From a virus, in IMG/VR virus record IMGVR_UViG_3300031857_000111, positions 1-64,000 of that record: a stretch of 64,000 nt of DNA; one strand, written 5' to 3'. Below the pieces are notes generated by a model. That model was not told the origin of the DNA. It worked only from the letters and a program-made list of their open reading frames with translations, and made no database searches. Numbering within the stretch: the stretch's first letter is position 1; each line of letters opens with the position of its first letter. Positions 41,719 to 50,648 of this stretch are shown one piece after another. A program made the translations under genes and the position numbers.

Positions 41719-41912
41719 CAATCATCCTTTTCTTCGTGTGGGTCAGGCAAACCTGCCGCCTGCCGAATTGCGCGGGCGCAAGAGGCGCAAGCAAATCGTT
41801 CGGCAAAGCTGCTCATGGGTTGGCCAGCGGCGTAGCGCGGATCACGGAAAATTTTAATCTGCTTTTCGCAGATACGCGCGGCTTGTTCAAAAATCTGTTG
41901 CTCGGGGGTCAT
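41718..41912 (-). CDS. Hypothetical protein, 64 aa
   Basis: ATG 41912 overlaps the previous stop as ATGA. The product MTPEQQIFEQAARICEKQIK has a CASC pair and a charged tail (PDPHEEKDD). It may bind a metal through its Cys residues, but only three or four are present. Function unknown. Confidence 0.5.
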   Translation of the reverse strand: MTPEQQIFEQAARICEKQIKIFRDPRYAAGQPMSSFAERFACASCARAIRQAAGLPDPHEEKDD

Positions 41913-42334
41913 TAAAACGATTCCCCCAAATGGGGGTGGCTTTGATCGGACTCGTTTTGTAGGTGTCCAATACAAAGATCAATGTAGCGGGCAATCCTAG
42001 GCGCGCGGGTAGGCAACTCTGAGAGTCCGGTGCCAAGACCGTCTTCGGGGATCACTACGTCCTTGCCGAAAAGCAGCCACGCCTCGCAAACCCAAAATGG
42101 ATATTCGATGGCGTCCAGCACCTTCTCCCAATCACTATCCGAGAAAAACGCCTTGTCGCCCATATGCGGGGACCACTTGGTAGGCACCCCGAGTGCGTTG
42201 GGCTCGCCGCGCATTTCGGCGGCTTGCCCACCAAAACCGCTGCGCTGCATGTTATCCCCGAACAGGTAGATGGTGTTGGGGAAGTTGTCTCGCACGTCCT
42301 TGCGAGTGATAAACTTCTGTCGGATGAGAGGCAT
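41912..42334 (-). CDS. DUF7831-like phage protein
   Basis: AAAGGAA sets the ATG at 42334, giving 140 residues (MPLIRQKFITRKDVRDNFPN). The segment IYLFGDNMQRSGFGGQAAEM then EPNALGVPTKWSP defines a widespread conserved phage and bacterial family of unknown function. Trp, Asp and Gly conservation suggests a binding pocket. The name is from memory of the family pattern. Confidence 0.55.
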   Translation of the reverse strand: MPLIRQKFITRKDVRDNFPNTIYLFGDNMQRSGFGGQAAEMRGEPNALGVPTKWSPHMGDKAFFSDSDWEKVLDAIEYPFWVCEAWLLFGKDVVIPEDGLGTGLSELPTRAPRIARYIDLCIGHLQNESDQSHPHLGESF

Positions 42335-42394
42335 AAGGTTCCTTTCGTGTTGGTGGTGTGGGGCCTTGGTATAGGACCGATGGGGGTGTGTCAA

Positions 42395-44431
42395 CTACTT
42401 TTTATAGCGGAAATTGCGCCAGCCTTCTGCCTTAATAGGGAGGCCGGGAGCCCACTTAGGCACTCGGGCTACGATACGTTCAAACTCCTCGACGCTACCC
42501 AGGTGCGCGAGGATTTCCGCGATAAGTTCATCATGCACCGTCAGAAGAACGTCGTAGCCGTATTCTTCAGCGCGGAACATGGCTTCAACCATTACGTCCC
42601 GCGCTACCGCTTGGGTCGCATTCTCGGCAAGAATACCTGGGGTAAGAGTAGCATCTTCCCACTTGCGCGTAAGGGTGTTTTGCGCCTTGATTACTACGCT
42701 ATCTTTTTGCTCGCCCCAAGGGGTTGTTGTTCGCTCGATACGGGCGTTTGGGTAATTAAGGACGCGCCCCGATGGCAGCCGCATACGCAAATTGCCGTCG
42801 CGCATCTTAAACTTTAGATGACCTAGTGTAATCGTGGAATTAGGATTACGAACGGCGCGGATCGCTGCTTTCTCGATGTTCCACCAGAACGACGAGATTT
42901 TGGAGTAGGTAGAGCGATAGAGTTTAACGATGCGTGCCGCCTCTTCGTCAGAGACAACGATATTTTCTTTCGTGCAAGACACCTTAAACTTACTTGCACC
43001 CATCTGAAAGCCTAGGCCGAGAACACATAATTTCCCTAGCTGTCTAGCTTTTGGATCAACTTTCTTATCAATCTTGCGACCGTAAATCTTAGAAGCAAAA
43101 TCGACATAAATATCTGCTTCATTAATGAAGCCCTCAAGCAAGTCATTCTGCCCCGCCAACCAAGCGAGAACGCGAACCTCGATTTGCGAGAAGTCTGCGG
43201 CGTAAAGCACTTTGCCTTCCGCCGCTGTGACCATACTACGAATTGTATCGGCAACGATGACGAAGGGTGGGCCGAATACCAAGTCGATTTCATCGTCATC
43301 CCCTTTAAGAATATACGGAATAACGTCTTCGGGTTCGATATAGATAGGAGCCTTTGGATTGCCTAAGATTTCTGGCTTCGGGAGGTTCTGCAACTGCACG
43401 CCACGTCCCGAGAACCGTCCCGTGGTCGCACCGTGATAAAGCAGGTTGCCGTGGATGCGCCCGTGCTCATCCGCTTGCTCAAGTATCTTTTTCAGCTTGG
43501 CCGTGCTTGACTTGCCACCAACCTGACGGGCGTAAAGGACTTGGCGCACGTCATGGGGCAAGTCCTTCATCGCCAATTCTGCGGCGACGTTCTGCTTGTC
43601 CAATGACAGCATCGTAATGCCGCGACTAGCGCACCACTCAATAATCTTGTCGCGCTGGTTAAGCGACGTTACCGCACCTTTGGTGATGCGGGCAACCTGC
43701 TTCTCTAATTTGGCGGATGCCTTCTCGATGATCTTGATAGCTGCCTTGACCGCCTTGAGGTCAACGCTAATGCCACGATCATTGATACGCTGGTCAAGCA
43801 GGTATACCTCGCGCTCTTCAGGCGAGAGAGGATAAAGGTGCTTCTCGGCAAGGCGTTCTGTCTCTACATCGTTGATGCAGTATGCGTAAAGACCTTCAAG
43901 CCGCTCATTGAATTTGGCGACTTGCTTATCCTTGGTTTCTTGCTTCTTGCCCGTAATTTCAAGCGTGTCCCACCACCTAACGCCATCTTCGTCAACGGCG
44001 CGGGGCTTGGACATTTTGAGCATAAGGCGGCTGCCCGCCATGTCCTTCTGGATAGGCAGCTTCAGGGCAGCCCCGAGCCCGTCCAGTGACCTAGGGAGGG
44101 CCATAGCGGCTGCCATAGCCGCCGTGCAATACCATTGCTCTAGCGCCACCGGAGGACAGCCGTAGCGGGGTGTGGTGATGTATTGGGTAATCAGCCGTTC
44201 AAACTGCGCGTTGTGTGCGTAGATCGGGTAACCGTTCTTGATGTGCTCCGCGATTTCTTGCGGAAAAGGAAAGTCGGGCGTCCAAAGCCGAACAGGATCA
44301 TCTCCGAAGGCATAGGCCATACAGAGAATGTCTGTCGTCGGGCTTTGGGCATAGCGATAGGCCCCGCACTTGGTAAGGTCAACTGCGGATTTGGTTTCGT
44401 AGTCTAGGTGGAGGATTGGCGTGTCAGTCAT
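42395..44431 (-). CDS. Family A DNA polymerase with 3'-5' exonuclease
   Basis: ATG 44431 with GGAG upstream is favoured over 44446, giving 678 residues. Exonuclease motif I is LDYETKS (about 9-15), with further exo motifs YAHNAQFE and YCINDVE. Polymerase motif A is ADFSQIEVRVLAWLAG, motif B RQLGKLCVLGLGFQMG and motif C LTVHDELIAE. There is no 5'-3' exonuclease domain. It should be the replicative polymerase. A terminator lies between it and the DUF2815 gene upstream. Confidence 0.95.
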   Translation of the reverse strand: MTDTPILHLDYETKSAVDLTKCGAYRYAQSPTTDILCMAYAFGDDPVRLWTPDFPFPQEIAEHIKNGYPIYAHNAQFERLITQYITTPRYGCPPVALEQWYCTAAMAAAMALPRSLDGLGAALKLPIQKDMAGSRLMLKMSKPRAVDEDGVRWWDTLEITGKKQETKDKQVAKFNERLEGLYAYCINDVETERLAEKHLYPLSPEEREVYLLDQRINDRGISVDLKAVKAAIKIIEKASAKLEKQVARITKGAVTSLNQRDKIIEWCASRGITMLSLDKQNVAAELAMKDLPHDVRQVLYARQVGGKSSTAKLKKILEQADEHGRIHGNLLYHGATTGRFSGRGVQLQNLPKPEILGNPKAPIYIEPEDVIPYILKGDDDEIDLVFGPPFVIVADTIRSMVTAAEGKVLYAADFSQIEVRVLAWLAGQNDLLEGFINEADIYVDFASKIYGRKIDKKVDPKARQLGKLCVLGLGFQMGASKFKVSCTKENIVVSDEEAARIVKLYRSTYSKISSFWWNIEKAAIRAVRNPNSTITLGHLKFKMRDGNLRMRLPSGRVLNYPNARIERTTTPWGEQKDSVVIKAQNTLTRKWEDATLTPGILAENATQAVARDVMVEAMFRAEEYGYDVLLTVHDELIAEILAHLGSVEEFERIVARVPKWAPGLPIKAEGWRNFRYKK

Positions 44432-44445
44432 GTCGCTCCGATACA

Positions 44446-44483
44446 AAACAGAAAAGGGCGCGGCGCTCGTAGTCGCCGCGCCC
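44446..44483 (-). terminator. Terminator / attenuator between DUF2815 and polymerase genes
   Basis: On the minus strand GGGCGCGGCG pairs over 10 bp with CGCCGCGCCC (arms 44483-44474 and 44465-44456), followed by TTTTCTGTTTTG. It would lower polymerase expression relative to the binding protein. The T-run is interrupted, so partial readthrough is likely. Confidence 0.8.
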
Positions 44484-44517
44484 CCTACTTCTAACCCCTC
44501 ATAAACGGGACAAAAGG

Positions 44518-45093
44518 TTAGAAGATATCGCTCGCGTCGCCTTCGCTGACGTTCTTGCCGCCCGCGTCCTCAAAATCATCCTCGGCACGCGAAGCGCCGC
44601 CGCCAGAACCAAGGCGCTCGCCATCGTCAAGGAACTGGACGTTGTTGAGGCCGAACGAAACGCCACGGTTGCCGTTGTTATCGTAACCGTAGGCGTTAAG
44701 CGAGGCTCGCACATAACAGCCGGGATAAACCTTATCCTCGTCCGTAATCTGCGGGAAGGCGCCATTCACCTTGTTGCGGTCCACAACCTTCGGCTGCTTC
44801 TTCGCGGACACGGTAATGAACACGCAACCGTCGTCAAACCCGGCCACGTCTTCCTTCTCGGAAGCGTCGCGGAAAGGGTTACGCAGGTTCTTGGGCGGCT
44901 TGTCGCCAAACTTTGCTTTGAGGGCAGTCTTGGCGGCTTCCTTCATCTTGGCATACTCGGGCGTCGCCTGAGCTTCCTTGTCGAAAATCAGAACCGCCGA
45001 AAACTTCGGGGTCTGACCATTGAAGCCCCGTGCCTCAAACAGCGCCGGGAAAGCGAGTCGAGCCTTGGGGGTAGTCACCTTGGTTTCGCTCAT
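44518..45093 (-). CDS. DUF2815 single-strand DNA-binding-type protein
   Basis: From ATG 45093 the product is 191 residues (MSETKVTTPKARLAFPALFE). FSAVLIFDK, NPFRDASEKED and YPGCYVRASLNAYGYDN are typical of DUF2815, whose OB-like fold serves as phage ssDNA-binding protein. The acidic end DDFEDAGGKN...ASDIF matches SSB-type tails that recruit partners. Adjacent DUF2800 gene and polymerase support a replication role. Confidence 0.82.
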   Translation of the reverse strand: MSETKVTTPKARLAFPALFEARGFNGQTPKFSAVLIFDKEAQATPEYAKMKEAAKTALKAKFGDKPPKNLRNPFRDASEKEDVAGFDDGCVFITVSAKKQPKVVDRNKVNGAFPQITDEDKVYPGCYVRASLNAYGYDNNGNRGVSFGLNNVQFLDDGERLGSGGGASRAEDDFEDAGGKNVSEGDASDIF

Positions 45094-45127
45094 TGCGAAC
45101 AATCTCCATACGGAGCCGGGTTAACGC

Positions 45128-45182
45128 ATTCCCCCGCGAGAAGCGCCATAGCCCGGCCATAAGTATTAGGGTGCGGGGGAAT
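45128..45182. promoter_or_regulatory. 10-bp inverted repeat upstream of DUF2815 gene
   Basis: ATTCCCCCGC (45128-45137) and GCGGGGGAAT (45173-45182) are perfect complements around a 35-base loop, in the gap between DUF2800 stop and DUF2815 start. No T-run. It could be an mRNA structure or a protein-binding site. Confidence 0.4.
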
Positions 45183-45184
45183 CT

Positions 45185-46423
45185 TTATTCAAAATTGCGA
45201 TCTTGAAACCCATCGGCTTCAAGCGCGTCAATATCATCAAACTCATCGCCCGTCAACGACAAAACAACAGCCGGGCGCTTGTCAGACAAGGGCGCGATGG
45301 TGTTGCCAGTCGAGACAGCATTAATAAGCGGGGCGAGACGATCCTTGATCGCCTTCTTCTTACCCAACTTCTCTTCCGCCTGTGCCGGTGATAGCAACTT
45401 GCGGACGTAGATATCATCTTCATCCAGGCCCATCTGTTCAAGCAGGCCGACAGCTTGCTCTTCGTCGTTCCACTTCCGAGTTGCCCGTTTGGCGACCAAC
45501 TTAAAGCCTGGGATTACGCCACCGCTTTCAAGGCGGGAAGCGGCGTAAGCCTGCACCGAGTTGACCCACCCCTTAAACACATCTGCCTTCTTCAGAATGT
45601 CGGCAATCTGCGTATCGGTAAGTGTCTCGGGAGCGGGTGGGCTAAATCCGTCGTCAAACTCACTCTGCGCGGCTGCTAGGGCCTGTTGGTGCAAGAGAGG
45701 GCACTTGGCTTGGGCAGGGCAGAAACGGCACCAGTCGCCTTCCTGAAGCGGCGCGCTAGGGTCTAGCGTGCGATGAGCATAACCCATAAGGTCTTCAGCC
45801 CACTCGGAACGCAGCGTATAGGCGTCGATAGTGAAAGTGCGAACGGGACCATCGGCATGTCGGTATCGGGGCTGCACAATCACCATACGCACAACACGGG
45901 GTAGATAGCCGTGCTTCTCCATTTCTAGCATAGCGCCAAGGGCGTAGTAGGAAAGCTGCGGAGAGTTCTCCACCTTGACCGACACACCCGCGCCATACTT
46001 GAGGTCCATGACAGTAAGAACCTTGTCCTTGGCGTCCCAAACCACAGCGTCGGCGGTGCCAAACATCGGAACAGGCGGATTGAGCGGCGCAAGCGAAAAC
46101 CGTTGCTCGATAAATAGTTCATTGCCTTCGGCAGCTTCGTTTACCGCATCAACGTAAATCTGCACGGCTTCGGCCATATCTTCGTCAACCGTAAAACCTT
46201 CAATCTCTTCGTCAAGAAAGGAGATTGTGGGCTTCTTGGTAGCAAGACAGCGTTCGGCCAATTCGTGCGCCGCCGTGCCCTCGCGGGCGAAGTCGGAGGA
46301 AGTGTTAGGCATCCCCTCAGACATGCGGACGGAGCCGGGGCAGTTGATCCAGCGGCTTGCGCTACTCGCGCCCAAAGTAGCATGGGCGCGAGTGTTATGG
46401 GCGACGAGGGAAGTGTTAGTCAT
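45185..46423 (-). CDS. DUF2800 PD-(D/E)XK-type nuclease
   Basis: 412 residues. ASSASRWINCPGSVRM near the N-terminus, FGTADAVVWD and VMDLKYGAG form the Asp and D-x-K core. WCRFCPAQAKCPLL holds a Cys cluster as in RecB/Cas4-like iron-sulfur nucleases. DUF2800 genes regularly accompany DUF2815 genes and probably act in recombination or end processing. Coupled by an 8-base overlap to the gene upstream. Confidence 0.82.
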   Translation of the reverse strand: MTNTSLVAHNTRAHATLGASSASRWINCPGSVRMSEGMPNTSSDFAREGTAAHELAERCLATKKPTISFLDEEIEGFTVDEDMAEAVQIYVDAVNEAAEGNELFIEQRFSLAPLNPPVPMFGTADAVVWDAKDKVLTVMDLKYGAGVSVKVENSPQLSYYALGAMLEMEKHGYLPRVVRMVIVQPRYRHADGPVRTFTIDAYTLRSEWAEDLMGYAHRTLDPSAPLQEGDWCRFCPAQAKCPLLHQQALAAAQSEFDDGFSPPAPETLTDTQIADILKKADVFKGWVNSVQAYAASRLESGGVIPGFKLVAKRATRKWNDEEQAVGLLEQMGLDEDDIYVRKLLSPAQAEEKLGKKKAIKDRLAPLINAVSTGNTIAPLSDKRPAVVLSLTGDEFDDIDALEADGFQDRNFE

Positions 46424-47018
46424 TAAACGAAATCACATACTTGTGGAGTTCTTCCACGCCGCAATCGGAAATGCGAACGCGCCCCGTCACTTCCTTGATG
46501 CGCTCACGCGCGGCATCAACACCGCCATCGCTCATGTGCTTGCTGGCGAGTTGCAGCGCGCGCTCCTTCGCAGCGCCGGGATTTGCCTTAAACCACTCAA
46601 GCGAATCGGTGTCTTCGGGAGCGGGCGGGCCTTCCTCTTCGGGCTCAGGCTCAGGCGCGCTCTCGATGACTTCCTCGACGGGAAGGACGGCTTCGGGCTC
46701 AACGGCGGGCGGCGCTTCAACCTCTTCGGCGTTCTTGCGCGGACGACCACGCTTCTTCTTTTCACCATCGGCAGCCGTGCTTGCGGGCGTAAGAAGAGCA
46801 TCTGCCTTCTCGGCAAGCGCGACATTGTTTTCCGAAACGCGATCAACCGCTTCGTTAAACGCCGTAGTGAACTCAGGCGAAAGGGTCGAAAGACCTTCCG
46901 TTCCAACAAGTTCCTCTGACCATCCGCTATCCAGCTTATCAATGGCGTCTAGCGCCATAAGCCGGATATTCTCAGCGGCGTTAAGAACGATCTCAACGAT
47001 TGCGGTATTGCGATCCAT
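46416..47018 (-). CDS. Hypothetical protein with AT-hook and acidic linker
   Basis: 200 residues. Helical N-domain (1-75), an AT-hook-like KKKRGRPRKN near 87-96, then a Pro/Glu-rich linker (PEPEPEEEGPPAP), then a C-terminal domain (SLEWFKANPGAAKERALQLA...). AT-hooks bind the minor groove of AT-rich DNA. It lies between a helicase and a nuclease gene, so a DNA-linked role is plausible. Confidence 0.55.
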   Translation of the reverse strand: MDRNTAIVEIVLNAAENIRLMALDAIDKLDSGWSEELVGTEGLSTLSPEFTTAFNEAVDRVSENNVALAEKADALLTPASTAADGEKKKRGRPRKNAEEVEAPPAVEPEAVLPVEEVIESAPEPEPEEEGPPAPEDTDSLEWFKANPGAAKERALQLASKHMSDGGVDAARERIKEVTGRVRISDCGVEELHKYVISFND

Positions 47019-47027
47019 GTTTGTCTC

Positions 47028-49490
47028 CTAAATCATAATCTGCGAAATAGACTCAGTTTTGCGTTTGATAACGCGGGTGATATCCTCGTCAATGCTACCC
47101 GCCAAGGTAATGAACCTAGCGAGCACAGAGTCGCTCTTTTGCCCCATCCGGTGCGCCCTGGCCGCAGCCTGGACGTTCTCGGCAGGTATCCAAGACGGCT
47201 CCATGATTAGCACATTGCTTGAGGCTGTCAAGGTAATTGCTGAGTTGGCGGCGGTAATTTGGCCGATAAAAATGAGCGTGTCTTCGTCGTTTTGGAAGTC
47301 ATCAATCGCCTTCTGCCGCTGCGGCTTGCTCGTGTCTCCCGTCACCACAACAGGCTTATACGCCTTGAGGGCTTCCGCGAGTTGGGCGATGACTTCCTTG
47401 TGATAGGCGAATAGGATGATCTTGCCTTGGTTGGTTGCCTCCATTTCACTTTCGATAAACTCTACAACGGGGGCGACCTTCGCCAACCCCACAATGCGGC
47501 GCATGGTGGCGAGGGCAGTTGCGTTGTTTTGGGACAGTAGCGTGTCCGCGAGCAAAGCATCCTTCTCAAAATGCTTTGCCGAAGCTGCCGCAAGCACCGC
47601 CTGGATTTGCTTAACCTTCGGGTCTTTCTCAGCATCCTTGATTTGCTTGGCGGCACCTTTGGGGGGTTCAAGCACCACCGTTCCCCATTGCAGAGGCGGC
47701 AGTTCGGTCAGCACGTCTTCCTTGCGGCGTCGAATATACCACCCCTTCAAGCGTTCCTTTAATTCAGGGATATTCTTGTTACCCCGGATACGCTCAACCG
47801 TTCGCATACCGAAGTGCATAACGTCCACTTGGCAGAACCGATGGATGAATTGAGCATAGGTGAGGCGCCCGTTTTCTGTTTCAAGCCGCTTGGGCGCAAG
47901 GGCTCTTAAGTGGGTATAGAACTCCCCGGAGTTGTTGGGATTGGGGGTGCCGGTGAGCAAGATAACGCTGTTGACGTTAGAGATAATTCCACCTTGACCG
48001 TTAAGCCGTTCGCCGTAAAGTGCTTTTGTCCGCAGAGCCGTTCGGTTCTTAAAACAATGCGCTTCATCAACAATAAGCAAGTCAAACTCGGGGGCGTTAA
48101 GGATTGCTTCCTTAACGTGCTTGTTAGAGAGCATGTCGTGACTAACAATCACCACGTCGGCGGTATTGGGGATTGGCGACTTGATGGTTTGCTGGACATG
48201 GATCGTGCGGGACAGAAGGCCAAATGTCTCAAACTCGCGCGACCAGTTGATGCGGGCGATGGCGGGACAAGCGACAAGGATGCGGTGGAAACTAAGCCTG
48301 TCGCCTGTGCGAATAGCCTGAATTGTGTTGTGCGTAACAATGTAGTCGTCAGTAACATACAACCTATCATCGGCGCTTACGCTAATACACACCGCTTCTT
48401 CTTCTCCACATGGTATAATCTCGGATATGTATTTCCGAGGCTTATACTTTGTGTTTGCCCTAAACTTCTTGCTTTTGCGACTAACAAAAAATGGGTTATA
48501 CCCCTCTGGCATATTTAGCGTGGTGCAGTAGTGATTCTTTCCGGACGCGCTAATCTTTTGACTTTGGCGGGTTGTGCCACCCAAAGACCGAACAATCTCT
48601 ACCACCCCATCGACAAGGGCTTTAGAATTAGACGTGAACTGCATAGTCGGTTCATCGTTGATATATCCATCCGTGTCCATTAGACCCCTAAGTAAATCGA
48701 GCCGCTGGCGAACGGAACCGCGCAAGTATATCTCGGGGATAAATTTATCGTCCGAACCTTTGCCGCGAAGCCCGAGTTGCCTAATAGCATGAGTCAAATG
48801 CCCTCCTTTTGAACTATTTCGATATGTAAAATAATAGGTTGTTGCTTTGCTACTCTCTCGATGATGCTCTCGGTAAAAAACACCGCAAGTGTTCCTCCTT
48901 TTGACTTCTTCGATGATTTCGGAATCCATAGTTGTAATGCCGGTGCCGCCATACTTGATGCTTCCGTCCCCGAGAATTACACCGAGAACGTAAGGGTCAA
49001 TCGGCAAGGGTTTTTCCGTGAACAGGATAGGTTTCACTTGTGGCACAAAATACTTCGGCGCCCCAACGTATTCTACTGACTTAAATCGAATGTCGTCAGA
49101 AATCTCGGAAAGGCCCATAACAAAGAAACCATTTCCACGGGCGTGTCTTACCTGCGTATTAACCAGCCACAAGTGTTCCGCGCAGCATTTAGTCTCTGTT
49201 TTATCGTTAAAAACAACACGATAAATTGGTTTCTTCCCTTGAGGAAAAACACCAGTGACTTGCGTCAATTCTCCGTTTTGACCAAAGATATAATCCCCGA
49301 CTTTCAGGCTACCTATATTAACCCACCCCCCGTCCGTCAAAACTTTGCTATCGAGCGGCTGTGCTTTCCCAAGCCCCGGCTCGTCAAAATTGGCGGGGTG
49401 GTTTTCAAGAGTGATTTGTTGGGAGAGAAAGTCCACGCCTTCGATTTGGTAGGTGCGGAGTCCTTTTTGCCAATCAACCGTTTTGTTCAT
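47028..49490 (-). CDS. SNF2/DEAD-type helicase, intein-containing
   Basis: 820 residues, 474 after splicing. N-extein ends DEPGLGK and the C-extein continues TIQAIRT, restoring the P-loop GLGKT. Later motifs are ILVACP (Ia), LLIVDEAHCFKN (II), VILLTGTPNPN (III) and, in the C-domain, GDTSKPQRQKAI, ITAANSAITLTASSNVLIME and AAARAHRMGQK (VI). This is the compact SNF2-like helicase common in phage replication modules next to DUF2800/DUF2815. The start overlaps the methylase end by 17 bases. Confidence 0.93.
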   Translation of the reverse strand: MNKTVDWQKGLRTYQIEGVDFLSQQITLENHPANFDEPGLGKAQPLDSKVLTDGGWVNIGSLKVGDYIFGQNGELTQVTGVFPQGKKPIYRVVFNDKTETKCCAEHLWLVNTQVRHARGNGFFVMGLSEISDDIRFKSVEYVGAPKYFVPQVKPILFTEKPLPIDPYVLGVILGDGSIKYGGTGITTMDSEIIEEVKRRNTCGVFYREHHRESSKATTYYFTYRNSSKGGHLTHAIRQLGLRGKGSDDKFIPEIYLRGSVRQRLDLLRGLMDTDGYINDEPTMQFTSNSKALVDGVVEIVRSLGGTTRQSQKISASGKNHYCTTLNMPEGYNPFFVSRKSKKFRANTKYKPRKYISEIIPCGEEEAVCISVSADDRLYVTDDYIVTHNTIQAIRTGDRLSFHRILVACPAIARINWSREFETFGLLSRTIHVQQTIKSPIPNTADVVIVSHDMLSNKHVKEAILNAPEFDLLIVDEAHCFKNRTALRTKALYGERLNGQGGIISNVNSVILLTGTPNPNNSGEFYTHLRALAPKRLETENGRLTYAQFIHRFCQVDVMHFGMRTVERIRGNKNIPELKERLKGWYIRRRKEDVLTELPPLQWGTVVLEPPKGAAKQIKDAEKDPKVKQIQAVLAAASAKHFEKDALLADTLLSQNNATALATMRRIVGLAKVAPVVEFIESEMEATNQGKIILFAYHKEVIAQLAEALKAYKPVVVTGDTSKPQRQKAIDDFQNDEDTLIFIGQITAANSAITLTASSNVLIMEPSWIPAENVQAAARAHRMGQKSDSVLARFITLAGSIDEDITRVIKRKTESISQIMI
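48327..49364 (-). mobile_element. Class 3-type LAGLIDADG intein in the helicase P-loop
   Basis: 346 residues replacing nothing between Lys and Thr of Walker A. Residue 1 is Ala, not Cys or Ser. Trp in AEHLWLV (block B, protein residue 108), Cys in AVCISVS (block F, residue 368) and +1 Thr (389) match the W-C-T triad of class 3 inteins. The C-terminus is IVTHN. LAGLIDADG motifs are YVLGVILGDGSI (167-178) and LLRGLMDTDGYI (266-277). AT-richer than the exteins. Confidence 0.9.
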
Positions 49491-50178
49491 ACAGCACTTC
49501 CATACTCACGCCACTACGACCCGACCCGTGTGTGGCTTTCTGCGCTAAAAAAGGCTTAAAATCCAACCAATCGGCGCCTTCGTTTTCACACACCAGCACT
49601 TGCCCGTTCCTAGATTTACACCACTCTCCAAGATGTTGGAAATCTATATTTGTTGAAGAGCATCGGTAGTCTTTACCCGCCTTTTGGTAAGGTGGATCGA
49701 CAAACCACGTTGCGTTGTGGAACGAACATACATCGACATATGGTCTGTGGTAACATTTCCAGTGGCGTATCCCTTCAACTTGAGACGCAATGCGGTTACG
49801 GATTACTTCTCCCCAAAAACTGTTAGTGTGGGTGCCTTTTCGCATCCACGCGGACGGCGTTTTACATGGTTGGGCAGCACCCTTATTAAGCCAAAACCCG
49901 ATCAACCACTTTGCCTCTTGCGGGACTTTGAGAGCATCTACCCCTTCTGACACATCAAGGGGTAGGTTACTAATCTCGGGGGCAGGAGTCCTAATAAGGT
50001 AATCCCACACCCCGATAACTTTTTCGTCTAAATCATACAAGAACACGTTGCGCGCGCTGTGTCTGACGGAGTACCCCGCACTCCCCGCGAATGGTTCTAC
50101 GATGATATTGTGGCCGGGCAAAGGGTATCTTGGCGCAGAGCGCCACTTACCTCCGAAATATGTAAAAAACGGTTTCAT
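49474..50178 (-). CDS. D12-class DNA adenine methylase, Dam-like
   Basis: 234 residues. TYFGGKWRSAPRYP is the N-terminal G-G-K motif, IIVEPFAGSAGYS the SAM motif and TWFVDPPYQKAG the DPPY catalytic motif, giving the alpha class order of Dam-type N6-adenine methylases. It may protect phage DNA from restriction or alter gene control. Overlaps RuvC (ATGA) and the helicase (17 bases). No partner endonuclease is adjacent. Confidence 0.85.
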   Translation of the reverse strand: MKPFFTYFGGKWRSAPRYPLPGHNIIVEPFAGSAGYSVRHSARNVFLYDLDEKVIGVWDYLIRTPAPEISNLPLDVSEGVDALKVPQEAKWLIGFWLNKGAAQPCKTPSAWMRKGTHTNSFWGEVIRNRIASQVEGIRHWKCYHRPYVDVCSFHNATWFVDPPYQKAGKDYRCSSTNIDFQHLGEWCKSRNGQVLVCENEGADWLDFKPFLAQKATHGSGRSGVSMEVLYEQNG

Positions 50179-50648
50179 CGAGTCGCCCCATACAACGCAA
50201 TCAAGGCTGCCTCCGCGCGACCATCATCCTTAACCCGCTTAAACGAGTCTGCCCATTCAGGAAAGCGCGCCATAGCGGCTAGACGCGCCCCACCCTTGTC
50301 AGCGGGGACGCCCATCGCCTTCTTCCATGTCGCGGGGTGAACAGTCGTGAGAGGCAGGTCAAGACCAGCCGCAATGCCGTGGATGATACCGACGCCAAAG
50401 CCAAAACTGAAGGCCCCCACAGCGCCCTCGCTTGGCCTTGGGCCTACGTTCTCAACGATGATGTGCGAGGCAGGATGGGTTTTGAGTAGATTAACAAGAA
50501 GGGCGGGCGCGATCTTGCGCCTTTCCTTCTTGTTGATCGTGACCGTGACTGTAGGCATGTCGAAAATGTTTAGGATTTTTTGGGTTTCTTGGTTTAGGAA
50601 AACGATGGCGCCGGATAGGCCGGGGTCAATGCCGATGATGTGGGTCAT
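50175..50648 (-). CDS. RuvC-like Holliday junction resolvase
   Basis: 157 residues. IIGIDPGLSGAIVFL carries the first catalytic Asp, HIIVENVG the Glu, and KDDGRAEAALIALYG the terminal Asp pair, the RNase H-fold layout of RuvC. It processes branched DNA before packaging. ATGA overlaps on both sides. Confidence 0.88.
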   Translation of the reverse strand: MTHIIGIDPGLSGAIVFLNQETQKILNIFDMPTVTVTINKKERRKIAPALLVNLLKTHPASHIIVENVGPRPSEGAVGAFSFGFGVGIIHGIAAGLDLPLTTVHPATWKKAMGVPADKGGARLAAMARFPEWADSFKRVKDDGRAEAALIALYGATR

